Shown one piece after another: positions 12,360 to 23,900 of a DNA stretch of 64,000 nucleotides. The stretch is from Ustulina deusta (Eukaryota; Ascomycota; Sordariomycetes; Xylariales; Xylariaceae). Where the stretch lies: assembly GCA_023159155.1 (NCBI GenBank), contig JAJNNX010000002.1:1984001-2048000 (forward strand). The letters run 5' to 3'. Made by a program: the position numbers and the translations under genes. The number at the start of each line of letters is the position of its first letter. Within the stretch, counting starts at the first letter, position 1. The notes under the pieces were generated by a model that was not told the origin of the DNA, ran no database searches, and worked only from the letters and a program-made list of their open reading frames with translations.

Positions 12360-14136
12360 TCACGCAGCGCTCGATAATTGCATCAACCTTTCTCCGACGC
12401 GGTGGTTCGCGTAGTCATATGCTTTGGACCCAGGAGGGAAGGTACCGTTGGCGGCCCACAGGTCGATCAAAGGCTGCATGGGTTCCAACTCCTGCGGCTT
12501 CAGCATATCGAGAGCACAAGCCGTCAGGACAAAGTGACTGAAACAACTGTTTAGCTGTTTCTCCAGGTTAAGGTGGTAGAAAGGATCGATGAAGTGGGCC
12601 CAGTAGAGATGAGCGTAGACCCGGAACATCTGACGGAAGATGGTCTGGCAAACCTCGACGAAGTTCTCGGGGAAGCCGCTCCGTTTACCTACCCAGTCCC
12701 TGTCGCCTGGGTTTGACAACTGCGAGAGTGGAGTTGTGGTGATTGAGGAATTGTGAGCGAAGGAGACGCCGTTAGAGTCAGTCGGGAAGATGTTCACATC
12801 ATCAACCTTCCCCGAGATCCAGCGCTGCATGAGAGTAATGTACTCGTATGCTGGCAGCTCGACAGGTTCGCGCCTAGCGTTCAGCCACGTAAAAGAGTGG
12901 TTCCTAGCTCACAATTAGCATTAACAGGTAGATGGCCGTTGATATGTGGACGAAGACACTTACGCGCCAGCAGACATCCGTGGACAGGTGGATGGGTTGC
13001 AGATAGTGCTACCGTCCTCCTCCTTCTCGTGGATAACTCGCACAAAGTTCCATAGATTGCGATAGTGCTCAATAACTTTAAAGAAGTTAGACTTGAATCT
13101 AGTCAAAACTCTAGTTTATCGTGATGTTATACCTTGATGAGCGACCCATTCCGCCTGCTCAACCGTCTTTGGTCTGGCGCTCAAGGTCATAAAGTTACCT
13201 TTAACGATATGCTTTGCATATGAAGCATTCAACCATAGGGGCAGGGGCCGGGGTAGGTGGTACGAATTGAGAACATCTTCTCCATTGGGTGCGCTGCCAT
13301 TGGTATCATCCATGCCAATGTTTTGAGCCAAGGGGGGTGAGGTTGGGAGAGGCGGTATCCTGGGCGCCGAGCTCGAAGGGGGCTGACTAGCCTGAGTGCC
13401 TTGGGGAACGTCGTTGGGAGAGCCAGGCTGGCTGGCGCTGCTCGGGCTCCTATTTTGGCCTGGAGCCCTTGTGGAAGTTCCCCTGAAGCGAGCGTTTCTA
13501 TCTCATCGTTAGTGAATTGCGCAGAGAGATATCCGCCCGGGAGTATGAGACTGCACTAAATCTCGAGCCATGAAAACAGGACAAGCTGTGAATTCACGAA
13601 CAAGCGGTCTTGTATTGTCATCGCAGCACAGACTACCTGTAGCACCCAGCTTGAGCAATACAACAGCACAAACTCCATGAGTATGCGAGATTGAAGGTTA
13701 ATGGTAGTGGGACTGGGTAAAAGAGAGTGTACATGTAGGGACGAACGAGCAAATCAGGAGCCTCGAGATGTCTCAGGTTTCGTGACTGGCATACCGCGAA
13801 CACTGTTCACTAGTATTTGTAACGTGACTCCGGGGAAAGAGACTTCGCAGAACTAACTAAAGTATTGAGCCGAAGTTCAATGTGCACATCATCCCAGTCC
13901 CCAGGAAACCAACGCGAATGTTTATAGGCGGTCTGTCATGTATATAGCCTGCGCTAGTTGGGCTTGTGATGACGGGTAACCAGGTTCAAGGATATAGAAT
14001 GTTGGAAAAGGATTATTACGAGAGGGTGCAGGACACCGACTTGGAAATAACGAAAAAGAACGGGCAACGGAACCATGGATGGATGGGACCGCAGATGCAG
14101 GGACACCACTTACATGCCGGAGAATAAGTTGGACAT
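12360..14136 (-). CDS. MOB/phocein family kinase-activator protein
   Basis: Exons 14136-14114, 13497-13133, 13075-12964 and 12903-12360 splice in phase into 347 residues. MOB proteins are zinc-binding scaffolds. They activate NDR/LATS kinases in cytokinesis and polarity (Mob1, Mob2) or act in the STRIPAK complex (Mob3/phocein). Residues 9-90 are Ser/Pro-rich and disordered. The MOB fold follows, with EWVAHQVIEHYRNLW near 124-138, the CNPSTC zinc cysteines at 155 and 160, MSAGANHSFTW after them, and HLYWAH giving zinc histidines 265 and 270. All four ligands are present. Exon 1 is only 23 bases and is followed by a 616-base intron, the longest in the window. It reads ATG-SNLFSG and restores frame exactly, but is the least certain part. 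The subfamily (Mob1, 2 or 3) cannot be settled by eye. Confidence 0.88.
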
Positions 14137-14883
14137 GGTCACTCCAGATGGTGCAGTCGGGCGGGAATCAGGCTGTCGGAATCCTTAATCCTTAGGGAAC
14201 CTGAAACGACACCGCAAGACAGATGCCCAGCGAATTCTGCTGTCGGTCTTGGGATACAGGTCTTCTGTGGTATTTGGTGGTTTTGCGGCGGCACGTGTCG
14301 TCGTTGTTGTAGCAGAATTCATTCGCCGATGTGTCTGGAAAGGGGTAAATGGCTGGTGTTTGTCATGCCAACACGCTTGTTTCGACGTCGGCGCTCCGCC
14401 CGGTAATCTTCAGAAGTAGCCTGTCCAGCCTAGGTACTAGGTATGCCGTGGAAGCCCCAGAAAGCCCCGACCAGCCAGAGGTAGTGGGAACAATGAGAAG
14501 AGGCCTTATCGAGTTATGGAGATATAGATATTGAAACGCTTTATCGATAACAAAGGTTAAGCAAGAAACGCGCTAATGAGCGCTAGGTAGGTGCCCTGTG
14601 CATTGTGTAATGGGACTTGGCCGTGTGCACGGTACCCAATGGACTCAGCTGACTGGTTGCGACTTTCAATTCTCACGCGACAGAGCTTTCTTCAACGCCC
14701 TTGGGTACCTACTTATACGTTATCCACTGCTGGCGCTTATTATCACTTTGCAAAAGCCAAATTTGCTGTCAACTATTCTCTGTTGCGCCCAAGTGCGACG
14801 AGAACAGGAATTGATTCCCGACAAGTCCCTCCCACCGCTCTCAACACATTCCTCTCGACACTCGCCGACATTCGGTTGCAACC
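14137..14883. promoter_or_regulatory. Divergent intergenic region between the MOB gene and leo1
   Basis: About 750 bases between two start codons on opposite strands, so it must hold both promoters. TAGGTACTAGGTA and GTACCTAC motifs occur near 14,430 and 14,700. No TATA-like element stands out. Confidence 0.45.
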
Positions 14884-16197
14884 ATGTCGGACTCTGAAGA
14901 ACCCGTCGACCTCGCCGACGAAGGAGGCGATGATTTATTCGGAGATGAAGAGCCGGAGCCGAAATCCGACCGTGAGCGCTATCTGAGCGACAACGAGCTG
15001 GCGTCAGACAGAGATGCCGTTGAGCACAACGGTGCAGATTACGATGATGACGAAGCAATGCAGACTCAGCAGACAAAGGAGGAGATTGTTCTGGATATCG
15101 AATTGAGCAGGCACAGAATGCCTAAGATAAAAAACGGCACAGTAAGGTGGCTATCTCCAAGTGAATTTGCTCGAGACTGATACCCTTGGTAGCTGCAATC
15201 CCTGAGGGTACCCAACTTCTTGAACTTCCAAGCCCGCGAATATAACCCCGACACCTTCGAGCCTACGCCGTGGGATATAGAGAACGCCAGGTCCGACAAG
15301 CCCAAGGGCGTCGTCCGGTTTCGCCGCGATGCCAACACTGGCGAGTTGATTAGCAACACTATTATTCACAGATGGAGCGATGGGTCTTTGACAATCGCTG
15401 TCGGTGGTAGCCATTATGAGATCCAAACAAAGAAGATGGCTTCATCCAGCAACAAGTCATACCAGGAGAGAGAAGACGGCCATTACTACGCAGCCGCGCC
15501 ACACTTCCTCAAAGATTCTCTTCTTACGGTCGGGCACGTTAATGAGCAGTACACGGTTCTTGTGAACCGAGATATGCAGGACGAAGCCACGATCAAGCTT
15601 GCAGAAGACATGGCTGCAGCGGCACGAGGCAAACGACCGAATGAAAGCGAAATGATTATTACAGCGACACGTGACCCTGAGCTCCAGAAGAAGGAGGCGG
15701 AACTAGCCGAAAAGGAGCGCATGAAAGCGCAGCGACGACGCGAGAATGCTGCTGCACGAGTCGACTCGCGCGGTACCAGCTACCGAAGTGGTGGTCTCTC
15801 GGTGAATGACTTAGAAGGAGGGCGCAGAGGCACAGGTAGTTCTCGGAAGAGAGGCGCAAGCGGCGCATCTCGCGCGAAGCGGCGCCGGCCAGAATATGAC
15901 TCGGACGATGACCTTCCGTCAGGCACACGTCGCCAGGATGAGTACGACCGTGAGGACGACTTCATCGCACCCAGCGACGATGACATGGTTAGTGAGGCTG
16001 AAGACGATGAAGAGGAGGAAGACCTTCTTGATGACGACGAGGAAGAGGCGCCACGAAAGAAGAGACAGAAGACGGCGGAATCCGAAGAGGATGCTGACGC
16101 CGACGCCGACGCCGATTTAGATGATCTTGATGCGCCTGTTCCAGCTGAACAGTCGAGGGCGAGGAGACGCAACATTGTTGACGATGATGATGAATAA
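14884..16197 (+). CDS. leo1: Leo1, RNA polymerase II-associated Paf1 complex subunit
   Basis: Two exons, 14884-15141 and 15193-16197, separated by a 51-base intron (GTAAGG...GTAG), give 420 residues. Leo1 is a subunit of the nuclear Paf1 complex, which travels with RNA polymerase II and promotes elongation and histone modification. The layout is typical: an acidic N-terminus (1-75), the Leo1 core at about 85-215 with LRVPNFLNFQAREYNP, TIIHRWSDGSLTIAVGG and a segment resembling HYYAAAPHFLKDSLLTVGH, then a basic linker and a strongly acidic Asp/Glu-rich tail with a repeated DADADAD run near 385-395. The acceptor at 15192 was chosen because it keeps phase 0 and restores the conserved 'RVPNFL' block. 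A closer AG at 15206 breaks the frame. Confidence 0.92.
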
Positions 16198-16875
16198 TGG
16201 GGAATCCAGACTATGGCCATTTATTGCAGTTATACTGATAACGGTGGTCTTTCTAGGCCCGAGAGGAAAGGTTAGTTTGTATAGTAGAACATTCTTATGA
16301 GCTTCATGGACAGTTGGACCACAAGCCGCAACATGTCTAAATAGGTATATACCCTAAGAAAGTAATGAGTTATGTGATGGTTCCAAGCACGTAATTTGCC
16401 AGGCTTACTCGCTCCAAGTACCAGCTGTATGTAAGCCAGCAACATTACAAAATTACAGCCATACTATGTACGTAGGTACATAAGTAGCTGTAGGTAACTG
16501 TTGCATATGTACCCCTGGGTGGATCACCCGCACCTTTCACATGCTTATCCAAACCTGCCGCCTCAAGCCGAGCTCGGCCTCTCTCCGTCATAACCACCGC
16601 CAGCTCCGGCCAGTATACACATGAAGAGCTGCAGATCTACGAATTACCAAGACTAACTTCGTATCATTACTCGCTGCCACACCGAACGCGCGATGGATTT
16701 ACCATCCCGACGTTTTAGTGTGGACTAACTTATTTCCTTAACTGACACAACAGGCGCGCACAAGAATGGCGGGGCCATTCTCCCTTGATCAGGAACATCA
16801 ACAACACTGCCCCTGGGTCTTGGTCCCTCGATATTCGCCTTCGCATGTTCGGTGTCCTCGGGCTGCTGCCACAAA
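16198..16875. promoter_or_regulatory. Region between leo1 and the patatin-like gene
   Basis: About 680 bases holding the leo1 3' end and the promoter of the patatin-like gene. Contains TACGTAGGTACATAAGTAG-type motifs near 16,470. No additional gene is visible. Confidence 0.4.
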
Positions 16876-18880
16876 ATGGCATCCGTGTTCGGCATCGTCG
16901 TCGCCGTCTGCACCATGTTCCTCGATGTCTTCTATTTCTGGTACAAGGTGGGTTGTCCGGCTTGGTGGCAGACCAGATCTCGATGAGCTGACGCCTGTAT
17001 CGCAGAAATTGCTGAGACGATGGAGAACAACGAGCCTGGTTGACGAATGGATGGATGCCTTGCGCAAGGCCGAGGTTTTCGAGGACTGGGAGTACGCAGC
17101 CTTGCAGCTGGACAATCTGAAGGAACTGAATCTTTGGTACGTCGGCAAGCCAGCTTCTTCCTCTCCTCTCCTCTCCTCTCCATCTTCCCTCTCTTGCTTT
17201 CTCATTCGTTCGCCGCATGCGCCATCCATGCTCACAGCCATCCACCGAACAGGCGCAACGATCCATCCTCCCATTCCTATGATTGGACCCTAATCAACGA
17301 CCGATTGAGCTCCCTCCTGACGGCCCGCGAAGACAACGATCTCCAGTCCCTCATTGAACTCGTTCGTTCCGGTTTGGTTCGTAATTTGGGGAATATCACC
17401 GCCCCTAAGCTGTACAATAGATCCTTCGCAGGCACAAAATATCTCATCGAAGAATACATACCTCAAGTGGCTGGTGCTGTGGAAGATATTGTCGCTGAAA
17501 GTGTTTCACCCTCGCACGAAAGGTACAACCACGTCTTCACCCTATCCACGCAGCACAAGCTGGACTTCTTGCACGACGCGAGGCAAGCGTTCGGACGAAC
17601 CACGCTTGTATTGCAGGGCGGCGCAATCTTTGGCTTATGTCACGTTGGTGTTGTGAAGGCTTTATTCTTGCAAGGACTCCTGCCGAGGATTATTACAGGC
17701 ACAGCTACCGGAGCCCTAATAGCGAGCCTTGTGGCAATCCATACTGAGGATGAGCTTCCAGGAGTGCTTAAGGGCGACGGGATCGATCTATCAGCCTTTG
17801 AGGCTCACGAGCAGCAAGTCCACAACAAACAAAGATGGATGCCACTTGGGAATTCCGGATGGAAGACACTTATCCGCAGAATCATGCGCTTTTGGCATGA
17901 AGGATACTTCCTTGATGTGAAGGTACTGGAAGAATGTGTCAAGGCGAATTTGGGAAACTTGACTTTTGAAGAGGCTTTCCATAGGAGCAGGCGAGTATTG
18001 AACATCACAGTCGCTACGGCTGCGCACGATGGCATTCCAACCCTGTTGAATTACATCACGGCGCCGAACGTCGTAAGTTGTTCCGTCGCCGCCCTTCTTG
18101 CTTGGGGTCATGGTAGAAGGTTGGTATTGCTAACCGGTGATACAGCTAATTTGGACGGCAGCCGTTGCATCGAATGCTTCTACCCCCTCGCTTTACGGAA
18201 GCGGGCAGACTACTGTGCTTTGCAAAGATGTCAACGGCAATATTGTGCCATGGGCGCCGGGTAACAGCTTTCGGCCTTGGACACATGCCTCTGTCAAGGA
18301 TCGTAAGTCGCCATTAGCGAGGATCGCGCAACTCTTTAATGTCAACCATTTCATTGTCAGCCAGGCCCGTCCATACCTAATCCCCTTCCTCGAATCCGAC
18401 ATGCATGGCCCCTCTCTGTACACTGCTCGCCACAAACGAGCGCAGATCACAGGTCACATGTTCAGGATCGTAGGGATGGAGGTGCGTCATCGGATGAGGC
18501 AATTAGACACTTTAGGCCTCTTGCCCGCCAGCATACGCAGGTTCCTTGTTGACGAGGATGTCCCGGGGGCAAGCATGGTCTTGGTCCCCACCGTTACGGC
18601 GTCTGATTTCGTACGTCTGCTGGAGACTCCCACTCGAGAGACGTTAGATTACTGGATATTACGGGGTGAACGAAGCGTATGGCCCGCCGTCTGTGCGTTG
18701 AAGGTCCGATGCATGGTTGAATACGACATTGAAAGTGCTTATCAGCGAGCGCGGCGATTGAAGGCAGGGGGGCTCAGGAGAAAGGCGAGCACGGCGACTG
18801 CCTTTGCCACGACGGACCCTAAACCCTCAGGACGCGCGCAGGGGAGCACCGGCACGTCAAATGGCACCGCGGCGAACTAG
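16876..18880 (+). CDS. Patatin-like (Tgl-related) membrane protein, probable pseudoenzyme
   Basis: Exons 16876-16947, 17006-17136, 17253-18072 and 18146-18880 join in phase into 585 residues. An N-terminal membrane segment (about 4-22) is followed by a DUF3336-like region (about 25-170) and a patatin domain from about 183, as in yeast Tgl3/4/5 lipid-droplet triacylglycerol lipases. The oxyanion loop is present (LQGGAIFG, Gly190-Gly191). The nucleophile elbow, expected as GxSxG, reads GTATG at 217-221, with Ala219 in the Ser position. The second catalytic block, normally W(I/x)DGS before FNVNHFIVSQ, reads WTHAS at 386-390, with His388 in the Asp position. Both dyad residues therefore look lost while the fold is retained. 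The tail is basic and low in complexity. Start and splice sites are well supported by family similarity. Confidence 0.88.
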
Positions 18881-20608
18881 GGGCCTCGCCAAGTCGGGCG
18901 CGCCAGCAACAGTAAGGGAAAGCAAGAAATCGCGTTCTACATAGGAGGGCGGGTGCTGAGGAGAGTAAACTCTGAATGGATACCGGGGAGGGCGAAGTGC
19001 GGCCCCCAATCACATGCGCCGGCAGTATCTCCGTCGGCGAGGATATCAGCCCCCGCCTTCGCAGTCCAAGGGATTTTGAAGACCACTGCATGAAGGCGGA
19101 GAGATGCAAGGGAGAAGGCTCTACACTATGAATCTGTAGCTCAAGACAGCTGACTACTTGCCCCTTGTCGTATCTATGGAAGGATCCTGTACGACCTTCT
19201 AGAAGCCTTCCGCTTTCTGACGTGGCCTGTTTTTTCTTTGGGTTCGGCGCGCGCTGTCCCCGGCATGGTTCCATCGGTTGTCGTCCGGTAAATGTGCATG
19301 GAACAGGGTTCCAAACAGGGCTACCAACAAAGTACACTTCAACCTCAAAATTAGGCATTCTACTACCCACACCCCCTCTGTTCTCTTCTTTCCCAATGAG
19401 TGTATGTAGGTAGTGTAGTTACATAACCCAAGCGCATTGCCGATGTAATGTCAGGCGATGTTGCAGTGCAGGCAGGGAGGGAGAAAAGTCTTCTGCCAGG
19501 GCAGTGTCTGTTGTGCGCTTCGATAAACTGCTTCGATGAACCGCTTCGGCATAGGACAAATACCTGCCCGGAGTCCTTAGTCATTGGTTTGTTTGTCCTT
19601 CTATCCCTGCTCGGTGCACCAACTCTACCATGCGCGAGTAGATAATAGGTAGATTGCTTGCTTGCTGGCATATACACGGTAGGTGAGGTTCGCCGGCGTC
19701 CATAAGGTAGTATCTATCTCGGATGGCCGACAGGTATACACTCCCTGCACAGTAGGCATCTGCTCCCGCCAGCTTAATGCAAGATATACCTACCTGCTGT
19801 ACTCCACCCGAAACGTCTACGCTACACACCTATCCGGTCTTGACAACCCTGGTAGATAATAGGTCATATTTGGGGGCGCTTCTTTCGCGCTTGAACTTTT
19901 CACCTCGACGCGAAGAGACAGAATACTCGGCGCAGACACTCTCTGTCAACACGACTGTACTTCTTGGAACCGCGTCCGTCCTCTCGGCGGAGATTGACAA
20001 CGAGTTGAGGATGGATATAGGGGCGTATCCTAGATATTGTGTGTCGTACATAGATCTAGAGCGCCGGTTCATTTCGCTCCCAGTGGTTGCGCTCGCACAG
20101 CGCCAGCCACCAAGTATACTACCTACTACGCATACTACCGCCGCTCGATACGCCATTGCTTGGTCGGCCGATAGGTATGTAGTGTAGTGTAAGGGCCAGC
20201 ACGGCCCGTAGGATTCAGAGTAGTGCACATGTAGTGTGGTGTAGTTCGAGGCCGGGGACCGGGGTCCATCCCAAGTGGCTCACCTTTTGTTCGAGACATT
20301 TGGTTAGCGGTTTTTGGTGTCACGTCTCCCGGCCCTTGCTCCGCGCCCACGCTCTTGTGTTCAGTTGGACGGTGTCAGGAGTGTTCTGCAGGGTCGAGTG
20401 AGACAACGTTGGTGCTGTCGGGCTCCCTGATAGGCAGTTCACGATAGGTACCTACATTTGCTGGGGCATTGACGAACTAGTGTCGAGATATACAAGGTAC
20501 ACTACACTTCTGCACCCATGAGACACACATCCCATCCAGGGGGACCCTTGGGATATGTTGATCCATGACTGCGCTAATCGAACGATCCCTGGAGGTTGTG
20601 TGGAGTGA

Positions 20609-20630
20609 GCTAGCTAGCTAGCTAGCTAGA
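20609..20630. repeat. (AGCT/TAGC)n tetranucleotide run
   Basis: Five uninterrupted copies of the self-complementary tetramer TAGC, preceded by GAGTGAGC and ending in TAGAG. It is fully palindromic, so it can fold back on itself, and is likely a slippage-prone microsatellite. Confidence 0.8.
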
Positions 20631-20864
20631 GTCTAGTATGGAACTTTTCTGGAAGGTTGCCGCTTTTGGTTCGCGGCCTGTCTCTGTCACTTACTTACTA
20701 CTAGTAGTAGGACCACACACATGAACACGGAATACCGTGTAATACCATCCTAGCTAATTCGTCCTGGTGATAAGTAGGCAGGCATATCAACACTAAGCAT
20801 CTGCCGGATTACAAGGTATGAAAAATCAAGTTCACGAGACAAGTCCTAGATTGCTACTGTAATA

Positions 20865-20901
20865 CTTCTTTTTCTTCTTCTTCTTCTTCTTCTTCTTCTT
20901 T
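20865..20901. repeat. (TTC)n microsatellite
   Basis: About eleven TTC units with one T-rich interruption near the left end. A simple repeat with no coding context on either strand. Confidence 0.85.
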
Positions 20902-23900
20902 CTCCATACCTCACTAGTCTGCCTAGGGTTATCGTTAAGTCCTATTACACGCATGTCGACCTCAACGGCACCCAATTTTATTCCAGGCAAAGAGATGCCT
21001 TGGTACCTATGTAACATACCAGGTGTATGCACGTGTAGTAACAGAACGGGTGTCAGTGATATGTCATGGATGGAACCCCCCTTCCATTCCACTGCTACCG
21101 TAGCCCGAATAAACACGTTGGTGGATGTAAGGAAACCCCGGCAGAGACGCACCACCTTAATCTCGAAACGAATGCAGTTGGTTTCTCGCCCGCGAAAAGA
21201 GAGGGCTTATTGCTGCGCATCGACTGAGCAGGCCTGCAGTAGTGTAGGCAATGTGTCCCGACGACGTGTTTTGTGGCAAATTTTGCATGCTCCATCAAGG
21301 GAAACAAGCATTAGGTACACTACCTATCTAGCATCGACCTAGGTTTAGTTGGATTGAAGCGAAGTGTCAGCACTCGATGGCTGAAGAGAGGACTGATGTT
21401 TCGTCCAAATCCTATCCGCAGAAGAAGCTGATCTGTATCTAGGCTCTTGCTTACACTACATCTAAGTGCCTAAACTGGTGTGCACTACGCCAAGATCTAT
21501 CTAGCTAAACTAGTCCAGTGGATACGGACGGACGCTACGAATGTCGGAAACCGTCGTGTATGGGTTGGATTTGGGTAGGTTATTAAGGTTGCTCACATAT
21601 AGGTAGAGTCTTCAAGCAACTTGATCAAAACGACGATCCCGGCAGGGATCAACCCGTACGCTACCTTTCTACAGTCTAGCTACCTACATGCGTCAACATA
21701 CATACATAACATAGGTACCGTACATGTATACTACCTGAGGTATGTATAGACGCATCCTACAGTACGTAGGTAGGTACTTCATAGAGGCAGATGACCTCGT
21801 CATAAGCCAATACCGGTACCCTCTATCCAAATCCTCATCCATGCCACATATACACTAGATACACTGCCTAGTACAGGCCGCTTCTGCGGGGATGCCTCGC
21901 GGTGACGATTTCTCTCCATATTGTCTTGTGCTCCCCATCCATCTTTACAGCCGATCTATACTATGCAAGGATGGGAGCTCGGCGCGTAGGTCATCCCTGA
22001 TGGACCAATTGTGCTGTCATGTCAGTAGGTTCCTCCGCGCCTTCATACTGTACGCAGGAGTATGCATGTATGCATGTACCGATGTGTATGTGCGTGTGGA
22101 TATAATCTTTTGTGTACACATGTGTAGGTGTAGTGTGGTGTATGCCGACTCTTGTCGGGGAGGCCCGGCAATCCCGAATGAAGACATGCGCAAGCTCGCA
22201 GCCCCTCTCCCCCACCCCGGCTCGTCCCTGGTGCCTGAATAACTTAGCATACCGAAGGCATGATCTAACACCTACCTGCATACATAGTACTGTACAGTGC
22301 AGCATTTTCATCATGAGTTGTCCTTGTTTTGTTCTATGCCCAGGTGCAAGGACGAAGAGGCAGACAGAGATGGATATTCTGCCTGTCGAGTAAAATAGAA
22401 AGTTATGGTCGATTGACGGCCTCCCAACTTCGTCTTGGTAAGAGAGGAGAACTCGCGCGGAGGAGTATCTGATGCAGGGTAGGTGATCTGCCTTGTACTC
22501 GTCGTTGTCCGCATACCCATCTAACCTAGTGACTGGGTAGGTAAGTACATGTATGTGGCGTGAACATGATTGCACTACCGAGCATGACAAGGTAAGGGGA
22601 GCTGGCCGACGTACTGGTAGATACGGCTTTGAGATGTACGTAAAGCCCGTTCCCATCATCTACACTACCTATGTAGTTAGGTTGACAGGGTGTGCTCTGG
22701 ACATGTGTGTGTACATCAGTTGCCTTTAATCTACACAAACCCAGAAGCGATGGAAGCGCACAGGTACAGAAGTGCAAGACTGGGTAATATGTCAGGGGGG
22801 GAGCAAGCGAGATGTCTTCACCTGGTAATCGTCGAACGGAACATCACAGGATCATCCAGACGTTCCACTGCATTAAAGGCTGCCTTTGTGGATACGATCC
22901 CTGACCGACGAGTATCCAGTGATTGATTATCCTCGCATACGGCATGTACTATCTAGCTTGGGAATCCAGCGGTAGGGGCTCCCTACTAATGTGGTTCGTT
23001 TCTTGGATAGTGTACACTAGTGGAGGTAGGTATTGCGCCGCTCCAAATGAGGCAAGGGAGAGGGTTATACATTAGAAAGAGCCTCAGCTTAAAATAATCC
23101 TCATGAAGTATGTATGCATGCGGCGCGTGTAAGTCGAAGAGGCTTGCTCCAGAAGGGTTTTTCTTTCTTTCTACTCTAATCGACTTCTCCCTTCTTTAAA
23201 TCTCCCTAGTTACAATCGGCTACCTCCTGGTGAGAAGAGACCGAGGAGCAAGCCGTGTTGGATAGTGAAATTGAACTTCTCGCAAGCTGACAGGGACGGT
23301 GAGGCCCAAGCGGCCACGGGACACGGCACAGCTCTCTCAGCTGAAATAACGTTGCAGCTCTAAAATGCTTCTAGAAATTCCTAGCCCCTCGCTTCTGCCA
23401 AATCCGCGTTGGTTTGTGGGGTGCTATTAATGCTTGCAGCGCGGCTCCGTTTCGAATGAGGATCAGACTCACAGGGCTTTTGTTCCTGGCGCTTAATACC
23501 GCATGGTCAAGGTTATGATGACGTGTTGGTCAGCTGCTGTAAGCTTTCATTAGAGGCCACAAGTAGAGCTCCAGGCAAGGAGCACGGCCCTGGAGAACGA
23601 TGTCCCCAAAGAGAATCAGAAAATCGGCAGCCGAGGAATCCAGTGACGCACAAATGAGAAAAAGGTTGCAAAAGAAGTGATTTCGCACTTCGTCTTGATC
23701 TTCTGAGTGGTACAACAATGTTAATTGTAACCCTCAAATCCAACCGGAATCGGGTTGGACTATACTTGGGGAATGCCTGACTCGTTCGTTTTTGAGGCTG
23801 ACAATGAATCCGGCTTGACCACGTAATTAATGGCATAGCCAAGAGTGTGGCGTATCAACCATGAATCGCGCCTATTTCATCTACTCCCTAGCGGGGATCA

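Noticed and set aside
15780..16220. A 146-codon Ser-rich minus-strand frame opposite the acidic tail of leo1
   Set aside because: It is the complement of GAC/GAG-rich codons and has no independent support.
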